A DNA stretch of 60,248 nt, taken from Haplomitrium mnioides. Lineage: Eukaryota; Marchantiophyta; Haplomitriopsida; Calobryales. Below are positions 11,150 to 21,679 of this stretch, piece by piece. Positions within the stretch are counted from its first letter, which is position 1. The number at the start of each line of letters is the position of its first letter. The translations under genes were made by a program, and so were the position numbers. The stretch is taken from assembly GCA_049999725.1 (NCBI GenBank), contig JBNGIS010011009.1, positions 1 to 60,248 on the forward strand, given 5' to 3'. The notes below the pieces were generated by a model. That model saw nothing but the letters and a program-made list of their open reading frames with translations, made no database searches and was not told the origin of the DNA.

Positions 11150-11405
11150 AACTTGGTCATCTAAAACATAGGAGCAATCACGACGACGGCTATCAGCATA
11201 TTGTTTGATAGTTCATTTTGATATTGTTTGATAGTCGATTTTGAGCAGCACTAAGATGGTTGCGAGCATCTTGCAAGGAAAAAGATAAACAAGACAAAAA
11301 AGTAAAAAGACTTGGAACATTGCAAGAAGAAGAAGAAAGTAAACCATCGAGAACAAGAGGATGTTGACCCGAATTAAGAAAGAAAGTAGAAAACCAAGTA
11401 CTTAC

Positions 11406-12040
11406 TTATTTGGAGTTGTTGTAAACAAACTCCACAACTGGTAAGAAACTATCACAATTGATATGATGAACATTGATGAACGCGCAAAGTATATCCTCCG
11501 TCGTGCAATTAGTGTGTTCTGTTTGCCCATTTGTTTGAGGATGATAGGTAGTAGACATAGAGAGTTTGATGCCTAAAAGTTTGAACAGCTCTTGCCAAAA
11601 CTTGCCTGTGAAATGTGGATCCCTATCAAATGTTAACATCTTGGGCATTCTATGATGACAAAAGACAGTTTCAAAGTAAATTTTTTCCAATTGTGGAGCA
11701 TCTACTATATCCACCATCGATGCTAAATGAATTTGCTTGTTGAGCTTGTTCACAAACACCACAATGGCGGTAAACCCACAAGGCGTTGGTGGAAGTGAAG
11801 TGACAAGATCCAAACTTACATGTGCCCAACGAGTAGTAGGAATTGGTAGTGGCTGAAGAGGTCCCATTGGTTTTTGATTTGAAGCTTTATTTTGTTGACA
11901 ATTTTCATACGAACGAACAAAACTACAAACATCTTAAGCCAAGTTAGGCCACCACTAAGTGTTGTGAAGCAACTCTGCAGTTTAATCTACTCCAAGATGC
12001 CTTGAGATAAGAATGTCATGTGCTTCTTATAAGCAAGCTA
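11406..12040 (-). pseudogene. GyB integrase
   Basis: In minus-strand order: a degraded HHCC zinc region (HDILISRHLGVD, ENCQQNKA), the spacer GPLQPLPIPTTRWAHVSLDL (first Asp), then TFDRDPHFTGKFW (second Asp), and HPQTNGQTEHTN (Glu position). All three catalytic acidic residues of the core are readable. A 153-codon open stretch covers the core. Stops lie in the zinc region. Confidence 0.85.
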
Positions 12041-12349
12041 TTTGAAGCGTATCATCTTGTGAAACATATATTCAGTTGTCTTGATATAGAATACCATCTT
12101 GAATCGAAAAAGAATGATACTCACTATAGTTGATTGCCAATCGTACCCAAACAAGATTTTAAAAACATCTTCTTGTAGTTTCTGGCCATAACTCCTCCTA
12201 ATTGCCTTATTCAAATGTAATATAGTAATGTTTGCCACCTTTATTGTATTTACTCGATGATTTGATCTTCTTGAAAATGCATTAGAAATGGTGTCAAACC
12301 TTTCAGGCTTGTACTCTAGCTTGATATCAAAGAGTTGTAATTGATCCTC
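12041..12349 (-). other. GyB RNase H-integrase linker, degraded
   Basis: Expected connection between RNase H and integrase. A 66-codon open piece has no motif I recognise. Confidence 0.5.
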
Positions 12350-12734
12350 TCATCGGTGATGATGACTTGTCATATTTTCTAAATAGATTGCTTGTAATAA
12401 TGGCTTATGATCTGTGCACATAAGCACATGTCTTCTCAAAAGATAGTGCCTCCATACTTTGGTAGTATAAACCATTGTCAATTTCTCTCGATCCCTTAGA
12501 GAGTAATTTCTCTGTGCGACATTTAATCGGTAGGACATGAAGGCAATTGGATGATGTCCATCCTCAATTTCTTGATGCAAAGCTGCTCCAGTAGCAAAAT
12601 TAGAAGCATCAAAATCAACTATACAATGTGTCTTTGGATCATATGGTTGTAGAATAGAATGAGAAGAGTTTGTATTCTTGAGCTGTTGAAATGCTGCTTG
12701 CTCCTTGGCGGTTCATTGAAACTTGACCTCCTTG
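12350..12734 (-). pseudogene. GyB RNase H
   Basis: HPIAFMSYRLNVAQRNYSLR, then DREKLTMVYTTKVWRHYLL and VLMCTDHKPLL, match the gypsy RNase H series (PIAF.S..L...E.NY...ekE.LA.V.....WRHYL....F...TDH..L). The frame is open for 76 codons with stops on both sides. Confidence 0.85.
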
Positions 12735-13046
12735 CCTAGCAGATCTGTAAGTGGTGCAACAATATGTGCATGATAACGGATGAATCATTGATAGAAGCTT
12801 GCAAATCCATTGAAAACTCTAATGTCATTTGCTTCCTTTAGTGTTGGCCACTCTGTGATAGCCTTGATTTTCTCCTCTTCCATCTCATTACCTAGCAGAT
12901 CTGTGAGTGGTACAACAATATGTGCATAATAATGGATGAATTGTCAATAAAAGCTTGCCAATCCATTGAAGGCTCTAATGTCCTTTGCTTCTCTTACTAT
13001 TGGCCACTCTGTAATAGCCTTGATTTTCTTCTCTTCCATCTTTATA
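12735..13046 (-). repeat. 156-bp direct tandem duplication inside GyB RT thumb
   Basis: CCTAGCAGATCTGT recurs at 12735 and 12891, and similarity continues through both 156-bp copies (ATATGTGCAT.ATAA.GGATGAAT, CCATTGAA, GGCCACTCTGT.ATAGCC). 156 is divisible by three, so the duplication kept frame when it arose. It repeats the thumb/connection segment (EEKIKAITEWPT...). The copies differ at many sites, so it is not recent. Confidence 0.85.
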
Positions 13047-13930
13047 CCATTCGCAGACACCTTGTGCCATAGGTAAGTAACCTCTTGCTTCAAAAATTTT
13101 CACTTGGATCTCTTGCAATAAAACTTCCAATTGTGCAATCTTTGCAATACTTCTTTCAGATGATTGTGATGCTCAACTTCAATTTTGCTAAAATTAAGAA
13201 TGTCACCCAAGAATAACAAAATTTACTTATCCAATAACCCATCAAAAATAATATGCATTTGATCCATAAATATGGCAAGAGCATTAGTGAGACTAAATGT
13301 AGGAACATTCCATTCAAAGTGTCCATACCTCGTGCAAAAAGTTTTCTTTAGCACATCACTTAGCTTGATAGGAATTCGCCAATTACCACTTCAAAGATCC
13401 AACTTGGAAAAGAACCGCGCACAACTCAATTGATCCAACAAATCATCAATACACGGTAAATGATAGGCATTCTTTACGGTTTGATTGTTCAACCCGTGAT
13501 AATTTGTACAAAGACAAAACCCACCATCTTTCTTTAGAACAATGAATATCGGTGCTCCCTAAGGCAATGTATTATGTTGAATGAAATCTTTCTCAAGAAG
13601 ATCCGTCAAGGTTTTGCAAAGCTCTTCCAACTCATGTGGCGAGAACCGGCATATAAGGTGATTATACGAAGTACTTCATAGTATCAACTCAATCGGAGAG
13701 GGCATTCCACGATCATCTGGTAACCCTTTTGGCAAATCATTCAAAAACACATCTGAAAACTCTTTTAAAGTATCATCAATCATTGAGATTGGTACAAATT
13801 TCCCTCTCTTCTTAGTCAAGTTCACAATAGGCTTGATCCATATAGCAAAGATAAACAACTCTTTCTCCATCAAAACATTATGTTGAACTGATTTGGGCTT
13901 CTTCACCAACGCTGTCAGATGCCCCAAAAG
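12735..13930 (-). pseudogene. GyB reverse transcriptase
   Basis: On the minus strand: EFSDVFLNDLPKGLP upstream, then PIFIVLKKDGGFCLCTNYHG, then AYHLPCIDDLLDQL, ARFFSKLDL (catalytic Asp block), RYGHFEWNVPTF, and a damaged active site (F-L-G-D instead of Y-x-D-D). The thumb region is present twice (see 12735-13046). Many stops and shifts; inactive. Confidence 0.8.
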
Positions 13931-13990
13931 AAACTGCTTTCCTTATAAAGTAACTTGAATTTGTCATTTTGCCCAATCAACTTGAGCGGA

Positions 13991-14326
13991 TCAATCTTCA
14001 AGCCAAGGCAAGCCCAAAATAATGTCATACTGTACTAGTGCAATAACAAATTCCATGGATTCTTCATACTCTTTGCCAATCCTTAGAATAAATGGCTTGT
14101 GTGAGTGAAACACTTCATGTTTTTGGCCATCGGCTATAGTCACAAAACTTCCCTTGATAGGCAAAGTTTTAGCTTTGATTTTCTTTGCAAAATATAATGA
14201 CATGAAATTTTCAGAACTTCCACAATCTACCAATATTCTACAAGAATGCTCATCAACCATACCATCAAGATGAAACAAGGTGCTTCTAATTCTTGTCGAG
14301 CTTTTCATTCCATTGGAACTAATCAA
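13991..14326 (-). pseudogene. GyB retropepsin-like protease
   Basis: A 111-codon open stretch with RILVDCGSSENFMS (gypsy L(V/I)DSGAT.NFI position, here DCG), then TLPIKGSFVTIADGQ, and DIILGLPWLED at the end (typical D.ILG..WL). The DCG for DSG change sits in the catalytic loop. It would process the polyprotein. Confidence 0.8.
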
Positions 14327-14439
14327 TCTCTCAATAAACTGCTCGACTGACTTTATTGAGGTTTGTTTTTTCTCTGATTTTCTTCTTCAACAATTTCTGC
14401 TTGAACAAGAGCGCGTTGTCGATTTTGTCAACGTGGGCA

Positions 14440-15262
14440 ATTTACAATCATGTGACCAAGATGTCAACAATAAAAACATCTTCCACTTTGGCGTAGGCGC
14501 TCCCGCTCCAAATTAGTAAGTGCCACTCTTTGCGCTACATCAATCTTCATGGGTACAGCCTTGTTTGGTGGCACATGAACATTTGGTAAAGCTTGTTGTG
14601 GTCGTAGCCTAACTTCGGTAGTTGTTAGCAATGAGTCGTATTGTTCAACCATGCGCATTACTTCCTCTAGCTGAGAGGGCTCTCTCATTGTCACTTCCAT
14701 TCTAGTACGAGGCTTCAATCCTCAAACAAAGCGACCTAAAGCTTCTCTCTTGCCCATATTAGGAATTTGAATAATGATATTTTGAAATTGCGTGACATAG
14801 CTTCTTACCGTACCAAGTTGCTTCAATTCCGCCAAGCAATCTCTTGCCACCTTTGGAGCATTCAGATGCTTAAATCTTAGAATCACTACTTCTTTGAACT
14901 CTTGCCAAGAAGCAATTGGAGCTACCATTCCACGTTGAGCTTGCTAAATTAGATATCTCCACCAAGTTTTTGCCACTCCCTCTAATTGACTTGCAACAAA
15001 GAGAATTCTTCAACCATCCTCTCTTATATTGGTAGCTTCAAAATATTGCTTGCAATCGAACAAAAAAATCTCATATGCGCTAGGAATTGTCTTCTCATTA
15101 TATGCTTTTGGTTTGGGAAAATGCACATGACTCTCTTCTTATTGAAAATATGCCCTCTTCTCCATTTGCATTTGAACTTTGAAAAGGCAAGAAAGATGTT
15201 CAATTTGTTGTTGCATCGCTTGCATCCTTGCTTCTTGATTCTCCATTCTGCCAAAAAGAATT
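14440..15262 (-). pseudogene. GyB gag
   Basis: From the leader side: FPKPKAYNEKTIPSAYE and CKQYFEATNI, then the capsid block ASWQEFKEVVILRFKHLN and ELKQLGTVRSYVTQFQNI (usual W..F...F...F......L..L.Q.gsV..Y...F). It ends with a CCHC zinc knuckle near 14450-14500 (CFYC, a stop, HLGHMIVNC). Stops near 14720 and 14940 break it. Confidence 0.8.
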
Positions 15263-15265
15263 GTA

Positions 15266-15277
15266 GCTTTGATATCA
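15266..15277 (-). other. GyB primer-binding site
   Basis: The minus strand reads TGATATCAAAGC, 10 of 12 matches to TGGTATCAGAGC, one base after the 5' LTR end. It is the same spacing as in GyA. Confidence 0.8.
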
Positions 15278-15278
15278 A

Positions 15279-15666
15279 TGTAAAAGAACTCAAGAACCGA
15301 CTTCCAAATAAGTAACTACTTCAAGATAACTCTAATAGAGCTACACATCTCAAGGCCAATAAGCAAACCAAAGCCAAGAGTGCTAGCCAAAGCCAAGCAA
15401 CCAAAGAGCCAAAGCGAATTGAGAGGAACTCCAGAATGAGAAGTGGAGCTAAAAAACCCTTTTATTTATACAAGAGTAGAGGGTGTCATCCCTCTTTCTT
15501 CACTTACAAGTTGCTTCTAATTTCAACCCTAAAATTGACTCTCTCTACCAAAAGTGACTTTGAAGTCAAGTAATCTTATCTCAACCATAAAAGTGACTCT
15601 CTACCACTTCCTTCACTCCTCTCTATTTTCTTATAAATAGACCTACCTTATGCTTGTACTATTCCA
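15279..15666 (-). repeat. GyB 5' LTR
   Basis: 388 bp, same length as the 3' LTR. On the minus strand it ends CTTTTACA and is followed by the PBS, which fixes the orientation. Confidence 0.92.
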
Positions 15667-17890
15667 CTACCTACACCCATTGGTGTCCCTCGTGGAGTCA
15701 ACTTAAAGCTTCACACCCTCCAGCCTCATCATGTATGGCAGTGACAAGCTATCACAACTCCCTACTAGTGTCATCAGTTCTCGATAAGAAGTTTTGATGG
15801 TCGATCTTCATGCTGAGTTTTTGCCACTCTCCAGAGGTAACAGGAAAGCTCAGCCATGATGATGCCTTGTACTTCACCAACTTTCCTCTCCAACTCCAAC
15901 TTCAACAAGTAACAACCAACTAAACAAGCACTCTACCAACTCCACAAGGAAGGGTCACACACCCTTTCTGGACTTCTGATCTCCCTACATCCTACAAACA
16001 ACTATCACCCAAAGGCAGCCTTGGCTTGATTGCTGTTTTTTAGTTTTCTGGTCTCAATTTCTAAGCCAAACTTGCAAATAAACACACTTGTATCTCTAAT
16101 AGAAACACTCCACAATCCACAATCCCTTACCATGAATTCCAACTCTACCATCAAAATCTTCAAAACGTGCCTTCTTGTCAAATGATATGACTCATCCTCC
16201 CTGAAGTGTCTGCAATCATAACAGATATTCTGCCATCCCTCTTCCAAACTCTTTACCTCATCCTTGCACATTGTTGAATACTAGTTTGCCATATCTCCAC
16301 ATCCATCCACTCAAAGCCTACTTCCACCATATTTCAGAATAAAATAGAGTCTACTTTCCCTCAAAGCAGAATGAAGCAAAACTGAACAAGGCCTGGTATC
16401 TCTCATACAAAACATAATTTGTTGCCACCTCCTCTCAGATCAGAGGTATTTCCCTTTCTCAAAACAAAGCATATTGTCACTTCATCTCAACAGGGACAAT
16501 TGACTCATTTCCAAGTTGAGTGTTCTGCCACTCATGTCAGATCAAGTTCTACAACCATTCCTTTTAGAACAGAGCTTGGTGCCTTGACCTTCTTCATCTT
16601 CCTTCTGCTCTGCTTGCGTCTTGAAGGTCTGCCTCGCCAGCCATGAAACCTTTTGCACCACTGAAATAGTTTTCTGTGCTGCAAGACAATTTGAGCCCTA
16701 CCAAACAAATTGTCATCCTGTGATGCTCACAAAATTTGTCAAATTGCCAGCAGCCCTTGCTGCTCCTCGAATGTTTCTCCTTGCTTGCCAGAAATGTTCA
16801 TTCTTTGTCATGTTCAAATGCCCAACTTCTCTAAGCAACCTTCTTAGCTGCAAAAACCATGCATTGACCAGCTATAAATTGCCCTACTCAACAAAATATA
16901 CCCAATCTCCAAGTAAAAATTTAAGGGCTGTGCTTATTGTCTCCTCAACCTCCTCAATTGGACAAAATGACAATGGTCACCTCTTTCACAATGTGAGCTC
17001 TTGATGAAATTTTGTTGTCCATGAAGTACTAGGGCTGCATTCTATGCATACCAGACCCTCACCATTCTATCCCCTACTAAAATGATAAAGTAGATATGCT
17101 ACTCTATTCAACTTCCCACATTTGGGCATACATAACCACTAGGGTATTCTCCACAAACACATCATACTCACAACCACTACCAACTAGTTGTAAATGGATT
17201 GGCCTTCCTTTTTTCAAGCAAGAGCACACTGGCACACTCTTTCAATGCTAAAATAGAGATAACAAAGTCTTGTCTTCCACCAAAGCTCCTAAATTTCACA
17301 CGTCTTGAGCACATTATGAAGGATCTGAAAAGAATTGTTTGCCTAACTTGCATGGATTTCATATCTCATGCCTCTTTTTTGATAAAGTAAAAGCTTGGAG
17401 TGCTCCAATCCTGCCTTGCTCAAAGGTCCTCTTGGCTCACAAAATGCATGTTGCAGCTTTCACACTCTTATATGCTCCCAAACACATTTTAGAGTGTCTG
17501 ATTTTCAATTTTGCTCCAAATCTCTACAAACCACTTGCGTTGAAAGCGCCTTTAGCAGAGCTTTCCAGTAAGCCAATGTTTGCTCAATTTTGAGCAGAAC
17601 TCAACATGCAAACGATTAAATTATTGAGAAGGATTCAAGCAATTGTATGCAGCTTAGTGAATGCCATCAACTAGCCATCCACACTTATGAACCATCGCGT
17701 AGCTCTCTCAATGGCCTTCAGCATCGTTAACTTTACCTCCCACCGACTTGCTGCAGTTTGTGGGCACTACACAGTCATGTGAACTTCCTACCCGCCGAGT
17801 CTATCCAATGGATCATAGTTTGTGAATAGCATAAACTCGTTGTAGAAATTTCTTTTGTGACTTGTCCTAGAGCTAGTGGGATGGGCATTC
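15667..17890. other. No gene recognised
   Basis: Pyrimidine-rich on the plus strand, with open frames up to 127 codons (16621-17004) and 88 codons (minus, 16005-16271). None has a motif I know. It continues from 10304 across the GyB insertion. It may be the left part of whatever element carries the host-gene fragments at 17.9-19.2 kb, but no terminus was found. Confidence 0.35.
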
Positions 17891-17894
17891 AAAA

Positions 17895-18180
17895 GTCTCA
17901 AAGCATTATCCTCTTGAGTAACGTCAGATATGAAGGATTTGCAACCACAATTTGAAAAGACTGCCGATGATCTACAGGAAAAATTTTCGGGAAATTGTAA
18001 TCATAAAATACAAAATCACTTCCATATTTCTTGAATTGCTGATCATACTTGAACAAAATGATATGTGTCTCTCGATAGCTCTTGCAATGGGAAATGAGGA
18101 CGCTTAACTAAGATGGCAAAGCTCCTTCGCAACTGTTTGAGCAGTGATCTCATCATACCAGAATTGACTCATCCTCCAAT
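17895..18180 (-). pseudogene. EEF1AKMT1-like: Captured fragment, eEF1A lysine methyltransferase 1-like
   Basis: Minus-strand frames read SQFWYDEITAQTVAKEL, then, after a frame change, FKYDQQFKKYGSDFVFYDYN and FQIVVANPSYLT. This is the order and spacing of eEF1AKMT1 (N6AMT2) proteins: QFWYxxxTA near the N-terminus, (L/F)EYDxRFxxYGxDFxFYDYN, then VVADPPYL. The (D/N)PPY substrate-side motif here is NPSY, and stops and a shift show it is dead. The family methylates a lysine of elongation factor 1A. It lies directly beside the spinster-like fragment on the same strand. Confidence 0.75.
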
Positions 18181-18193
18181 TCTCCTACACAAT

Positions 18194-18330
18194 CTACGCA
18201 CGAGGTGCTGTTCCCATGGAACCACTCACTCCATTGCTTGCCATTGCTCCGCGATCCACATAATTTAGCATGTTAATCAAGCACAAGATCAACAGCATCC
18301 TCTCTGAGGTGAACCCTACTAGCTGCCCTG
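18194..18330 (-). pseudogene. Captured fragment, spinster-like MFS transporter
   Basis: ERMLLILCLINMLNYVDRG followed by MASNGVSGSMGT matches the first membrane segment and following loop of spinster (SPNS) transporters (NLLNYVDRG.IASNGVNG). Only one exon-sized piece is present. It is fused in frame downstream of the DnaJ fragment, so an 84-codon chimeric open frame (18194-18448) covers both. The junction lies at YDAG/QLVGF. Identification rests on the NYVDRG and ASNG signature. Confidence 0.75.
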
Positions 18331-18560
18331 CATCGTACAGAAGCCTTTGATTGTTGTGAGATAGTACTAGGTAAGCTTCTTGAATTGCTTGGAACTTTAG
18401 CTTGGCGTGCTCTCTGGCATCTGAACATTTATCTGGATACCATTCCATAGCAAGCTTCCTATAAGCTGCTCAAATTTTTGTAGTTGAGGAGTTCTTTTTT
18501 GCACTCCAAGAATGGAGTAAAAGCCCTTGATATAAGCCCCATTCTTCATCGTGCTTGTCT
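18331..18560 (-). pseudogene. Captured fragment, DnaJ J domain
   Basis: YSILGV, a one-base shift, then KNSSTTKI, a stop, AAYRKLAMEWYPDKCSD, and FQAIQEAYLVLSHNNQRLLYDAG: helices I-IV of a plant-type J domain. The Hsp70-activating HPD tripeptide reads YPD, so the co-chaperone function is lost even apart from the stop. Nothing of the rest of the protein is present. Confidence 0.85.
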
Positions 18561-18961
18561 TCTTCTACGTCACCAGACAAATTGCTCATGAAACCACAAA
18601 GACTATCCAAAATAATGTATGAAAAAATCGGCAAGGGAGCCTGCATGTTTGCTCTCTCTCTTGCTTTGTCGCACACAACGCTCTCGCTACTGCATGGCGT
18701 ACCCCCGAGACTTCCCCCTCATAGCTTCCCGCTTCTTCCCATTCCTTCCATGTGCTGGTCATATTGACAATCATCCAACTGGGTACTCAATTGCAAGAAC
18801 GTCAAGAAACCAATTACAAAACGTACTCAATTGCATGAACGTCAAGAAACCAACAAAAGAACACACTAAATTGTAGATACGTCAAGAAAGCAACCACATA
18901 TATGGCCAAGCTAAAAATGATCGTTTGGCACCCACGATCCCTCCCACTGCTTGATTCACAC
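18561..18961 (-). other. Spacer within captured-fragment cluster
   Basis: Minus-strand pieces such as FSYIILDSLCGFMSNLSG and VEEDKHDEEWG look exon-like and may be the upstream part of the DnaJ gene fragment or of a further gene. They are not assignable. The stretch 18780-18900 repeats GAACGTCAAGAAACCAA-like units three times. Confidence 0.35.
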
Positions 18962-19180
18962 CTATTCCCTCTTTGTTCTCCTTCGAATCCCATTTTTCAT
19001 CATGGAATAAGGATCAGGCGCATTCTCCACTGGCGTGAGAAACAGACAATTCTCTGGTTTTAGATCACGGTGTACAATTTGTGCACAGTGAAGACTACAA
19101 AGGGCATTCACAATCTGGCAAATGACACCTTCTGGGCCCTGTTGTGCCGCATGTTGTGTTTGTGACTGAATTTCAGCCAT
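18962..19180 (-). pseudogene. Captured fragment, Ser/Thr protein kinase catalytic loop
   Basis: VICQIVNALCSLHCAQIVHR followed by DLKPENCLFLTP is subdomain VIb of a eukaryotic protein kinase, with HRDLKPEN intact, preceded by the helix that normally leads to it. The DFG block is not present; the frame ends in unrelated sequence after NAPDPYS. Only a fragment of about 40 residues is kinase-like. It is the upstream-most of four same-strand host-gene fragments. Confidence 0.8.
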
Positions 19181-19859
19181 TTCTTGAACTGAGAAAAGGT
19201 TCCCAACCTACCGATCTCCCTTACAACACAACAACAATCTTTTTTTCTTTTCTTTTCAATCTTTGGTTGCAAGGCCCTACTACACAGCCCCAACACCATG
19301 AAGAGCGTGAGGTGAGCTCTAACCTTCAAATGTCAAAGCATCATAGACTTCTGGCTATGTTACCACCTTAATCTTCTTGAAATTGTGGAGCACCATATAT
19401 GGTCTCAAGATGATAGGCTCCTTCCACACGGCAATTAAGACATTTTCTTGTAATAGAATTTTCAAAAAATCAAGAAGTGGAAGGGAAAAACTATCTTCCC
19501 CCTCTATGCACCAACTTTAAAAATCTTTACTTATTGTGGCATATAGTCCTATCAGCCCTATACTCCCTTAGCAGCCACTTAGCGACTACTATATGATCCA
19601 AAAAATTCAAAATATTTTCAACATCCAGCAAGCTCTTCTCTATTTGCACACACCATCTACTCCAAAATTTGACCCTGAGATTCTTGATATTGTATGCTTC
19701 GAAGAATTCACTTGCTTCGACCTTCTATGCCATGCTCCAACAATTGACAGAATGGTACTTTCCTAAATCCAGAAGATGACATTTTGTTGTTCATGGATGA
19801 TTGTGCTCCTCCATTGTGCTCCAACAACGCTCTTCTAGAAGCTTACTCAATTGCTTATC
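19181..19859. other. No gene seen
   Basis: Sequence between the kinase fragment and the 73-bp array. Minus-strand pieces next to the kinase (KIEKKRKKDCCC...) may belong to the captured material. Nothing else recognised. Confidence 0.35.
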
Positions 19860-20580
19860 TCATGACCTAACAAATTCATCATTCACAATTTTCAAGTACA
19901 TGTTCTTAAAATCAAAATCAAACAAGCATAGCTAAATGTGCAAAAACTTCACCAACTTTAACTTCAAAGTATTTATTTAAAGTATGAAAATCAAACAAGA
20001 ACAACAATGTACGCATGGATTTCAATATGTATATCTTCAAAACATACACTCTACAAATCAAAATCAAACAATGACTCCTATATGTGCATAGGATCTATCT
20101 CTGATGGCTATATGTATATATTATAAATATCAAAATCAAGCAAGTTGCTGATGCAAGCAAGGACTTCCTCATTCATATTTTTCATACATATGTTTTTAAG
20201 ATCAAAATGAAATAAGAGCAAATGTACAGACATAGACTTTACCACTTATCTCTTCAAAACATCTATTCTTAGCATCAAAATCAAACAAGTACTCTTATGC
20301 AGACATAGACTCCATCTTTTTTAACTTCTATATATATATAATCTAAACAAAAAAATTAGATAATGTTGCTCATGCAAGCATGGATATCATCATCAATAAT
20401 TTGCATGCACTTGCTTAAAAGATTAAAATCAAACAAGAATTACTAAGTATGTAGAGATTTTGTTGGTTATATCTTTGATCCATTTGGTCATAAGATCAAA
20501 ATAAATTAACGATACTTATATATGATTGGACTTCTGTGCAAACATCTTGCATGTTAATAAAATTCTATTGTATCGAAAAC
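19860..20580. repeat. Degenerate 73-bp tandem array, about 9 units
   Basis: The landmark AAAATCAAACAAG (or a close variant) starts at 19914, 19987, 20060, 20132, 20204, 20277, about 20350, 20425 and 20498: steps of 72-75 bp throughout. Between landmarks the units are strongly diverged but often contain ATG-ACA-CATGGA/AGACTTC-like words. The period is far better conserved than the sequence. It lies in what should be intron or flank of the minus-strand gene 2 copy E. Confidence 0.8.
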
Positions 20581-20599
20581 CCATTTAGTCAAACATGGA

Positions 20600-20880
20600 T
20601 GTCTATGCCAACATGAACTTCAACAAAACTATGCACACACTCTCTCACTCTATTACTTTCCGAGTCTTTGAAGAAATCTATATTTGGTTGCAACATAGCG
20701 ATAGAGTTTCGAGGATCTTCCTTCTGTCTCAAGTACACCATTAAGGTTATCCTTTGAAAAAGGCTCAGAATCATCATGCTTGCAATATTTAACATTGTAG
20801 CCATAAGAAATGTCAGCAATCGCCAATGTAAAATCTCATGGTTTGATTAACCTCTTCAATTTTTATGCATTGGACTCTAT
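20600..20880 (-). pseudogene. Gene 2 copy E: methyltransferase motif IV region
   Basis: The minus strand reads AIADISYGYNVKYCKHDDSE then PFSKDNL, matching copy D at 30493-30738 (AIVDIPYEYNLKECKHDDFE, PFTKNDI). The D-x-x-Y core resembles motif IV (DPPY) of DNA amino-methyltransferases, here DISY. Frames shift around it. It continues, across an intron, from the exon ending at 21448. Confidence 0.5.
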
Positions 20881-21447
20881 GTGGATTTTGTAATACACCA
20901 CATTGAGTCTATCTACAAAGTACTGAAGATTTGACTCCTCTACATCCAATGTTTCTTTGGAAGTAGAACCAATTGCTCCACTTTGCATTATTTTCTACTC
21001 CTTTCCTTTTAGCAATAGAGCAAGAATGATAGAGATTACAAGACCAAATGTAGAGCTTGGTCTTGCTACTCATATGCCTACTCAACATCTCCAATTTGTT
21101 TCTTGCATATTGCAACAACTGTACTTTTCTTTGTGAGTTGACAGTTGGTTGTTTTATCACTATGGAAAAACAAAAAAAACATTAAAAATGAACATACACA
21201 TGTAATAGAAAAGAGAATAAGATGAAGACTCTTGACTCTGATTTCCAAATGTGCTATGACAATGATGTCTAAATGCACAACGACTTTGATGTTAAAGCAA
21301 AAAACAAAACTTTGATATTCATGTGCACAAAAATCTTTGAGTATATGGACTTGCAAGTCCTTACGTATAGGGACTAGCAACCAATATGAGAAGCTATTGA
21401 AGTGAAATCAAAAAATTAACTTAATTCAAATGAAACAAACAACTTAC

Positions 21448-21674
21448 CAAATAGAGGGAGTATATCTTGGACTCTTTAATATGAATAGGATACTCCTTCT
21501 GAGCCTCCTCCCAAGTTTGGTAGCAAACCTCTAAACAAATAACTTCACCATAACTATCAAACTTTATGTCTCTCTAGTTTCAAAGACATTTTGTCGATAG
21601 AGTGCTCTCTTACCTCCAACTTCTAGAAAACTGAAATCTTTATTTCATTGAGAAGATCTTGAAAGGATCTTCAA
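21448..21674 (-). pseudogene. Gene 2 copy E: exon ending in a GTAAGT donor
   Basis: On the minus strand EEAQKEYPIHIKESKIYSLY runs into GTAAGTTG, the same place where copies A (near 37480) and B (near 38213) have KESKMSAFYS-like sequence and GTAAGT. Upstream it is cut by the GyA insertion (TSD GGTGT at 21675-21679) and resumes at 27912. Confidence 0.6.
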
Positions 21675-21679
21675 GGTGT

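Larger units (their letters stand above)
10305..15666 (-). mobile_element. Ty3/gypsy chromovirus GyB, LTR to LTR
   Basis: The element lies on the minus strand, with its 5' LTR at 15279-15666 and its 3' LTR at 10305-10692. It is flanked by CTATC (10300-10304) and CTACC (15667-15671), a 4/5-matching TSD. Gag, protease, RT, RNase H, integrase and a chromodomain-like tail follow in gypsy order (integrase after RNase H). Frames are broken throughout. A solo LTR of this family sits at 54839-55278, inside CoB's LTR. Confidence 0.92.

Noticed and set aside
16621-17004. 127-codon open frame as a host gene
   Set aside because: No family resemblance or exon signals; probably chance within C+T-rich sequence.
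18962-19180. A functional small kinase gene
   Set aside because: Only the catalytic-loop region is present; no ATP-binding lobe, no DFG, and unrelated sequence follows.
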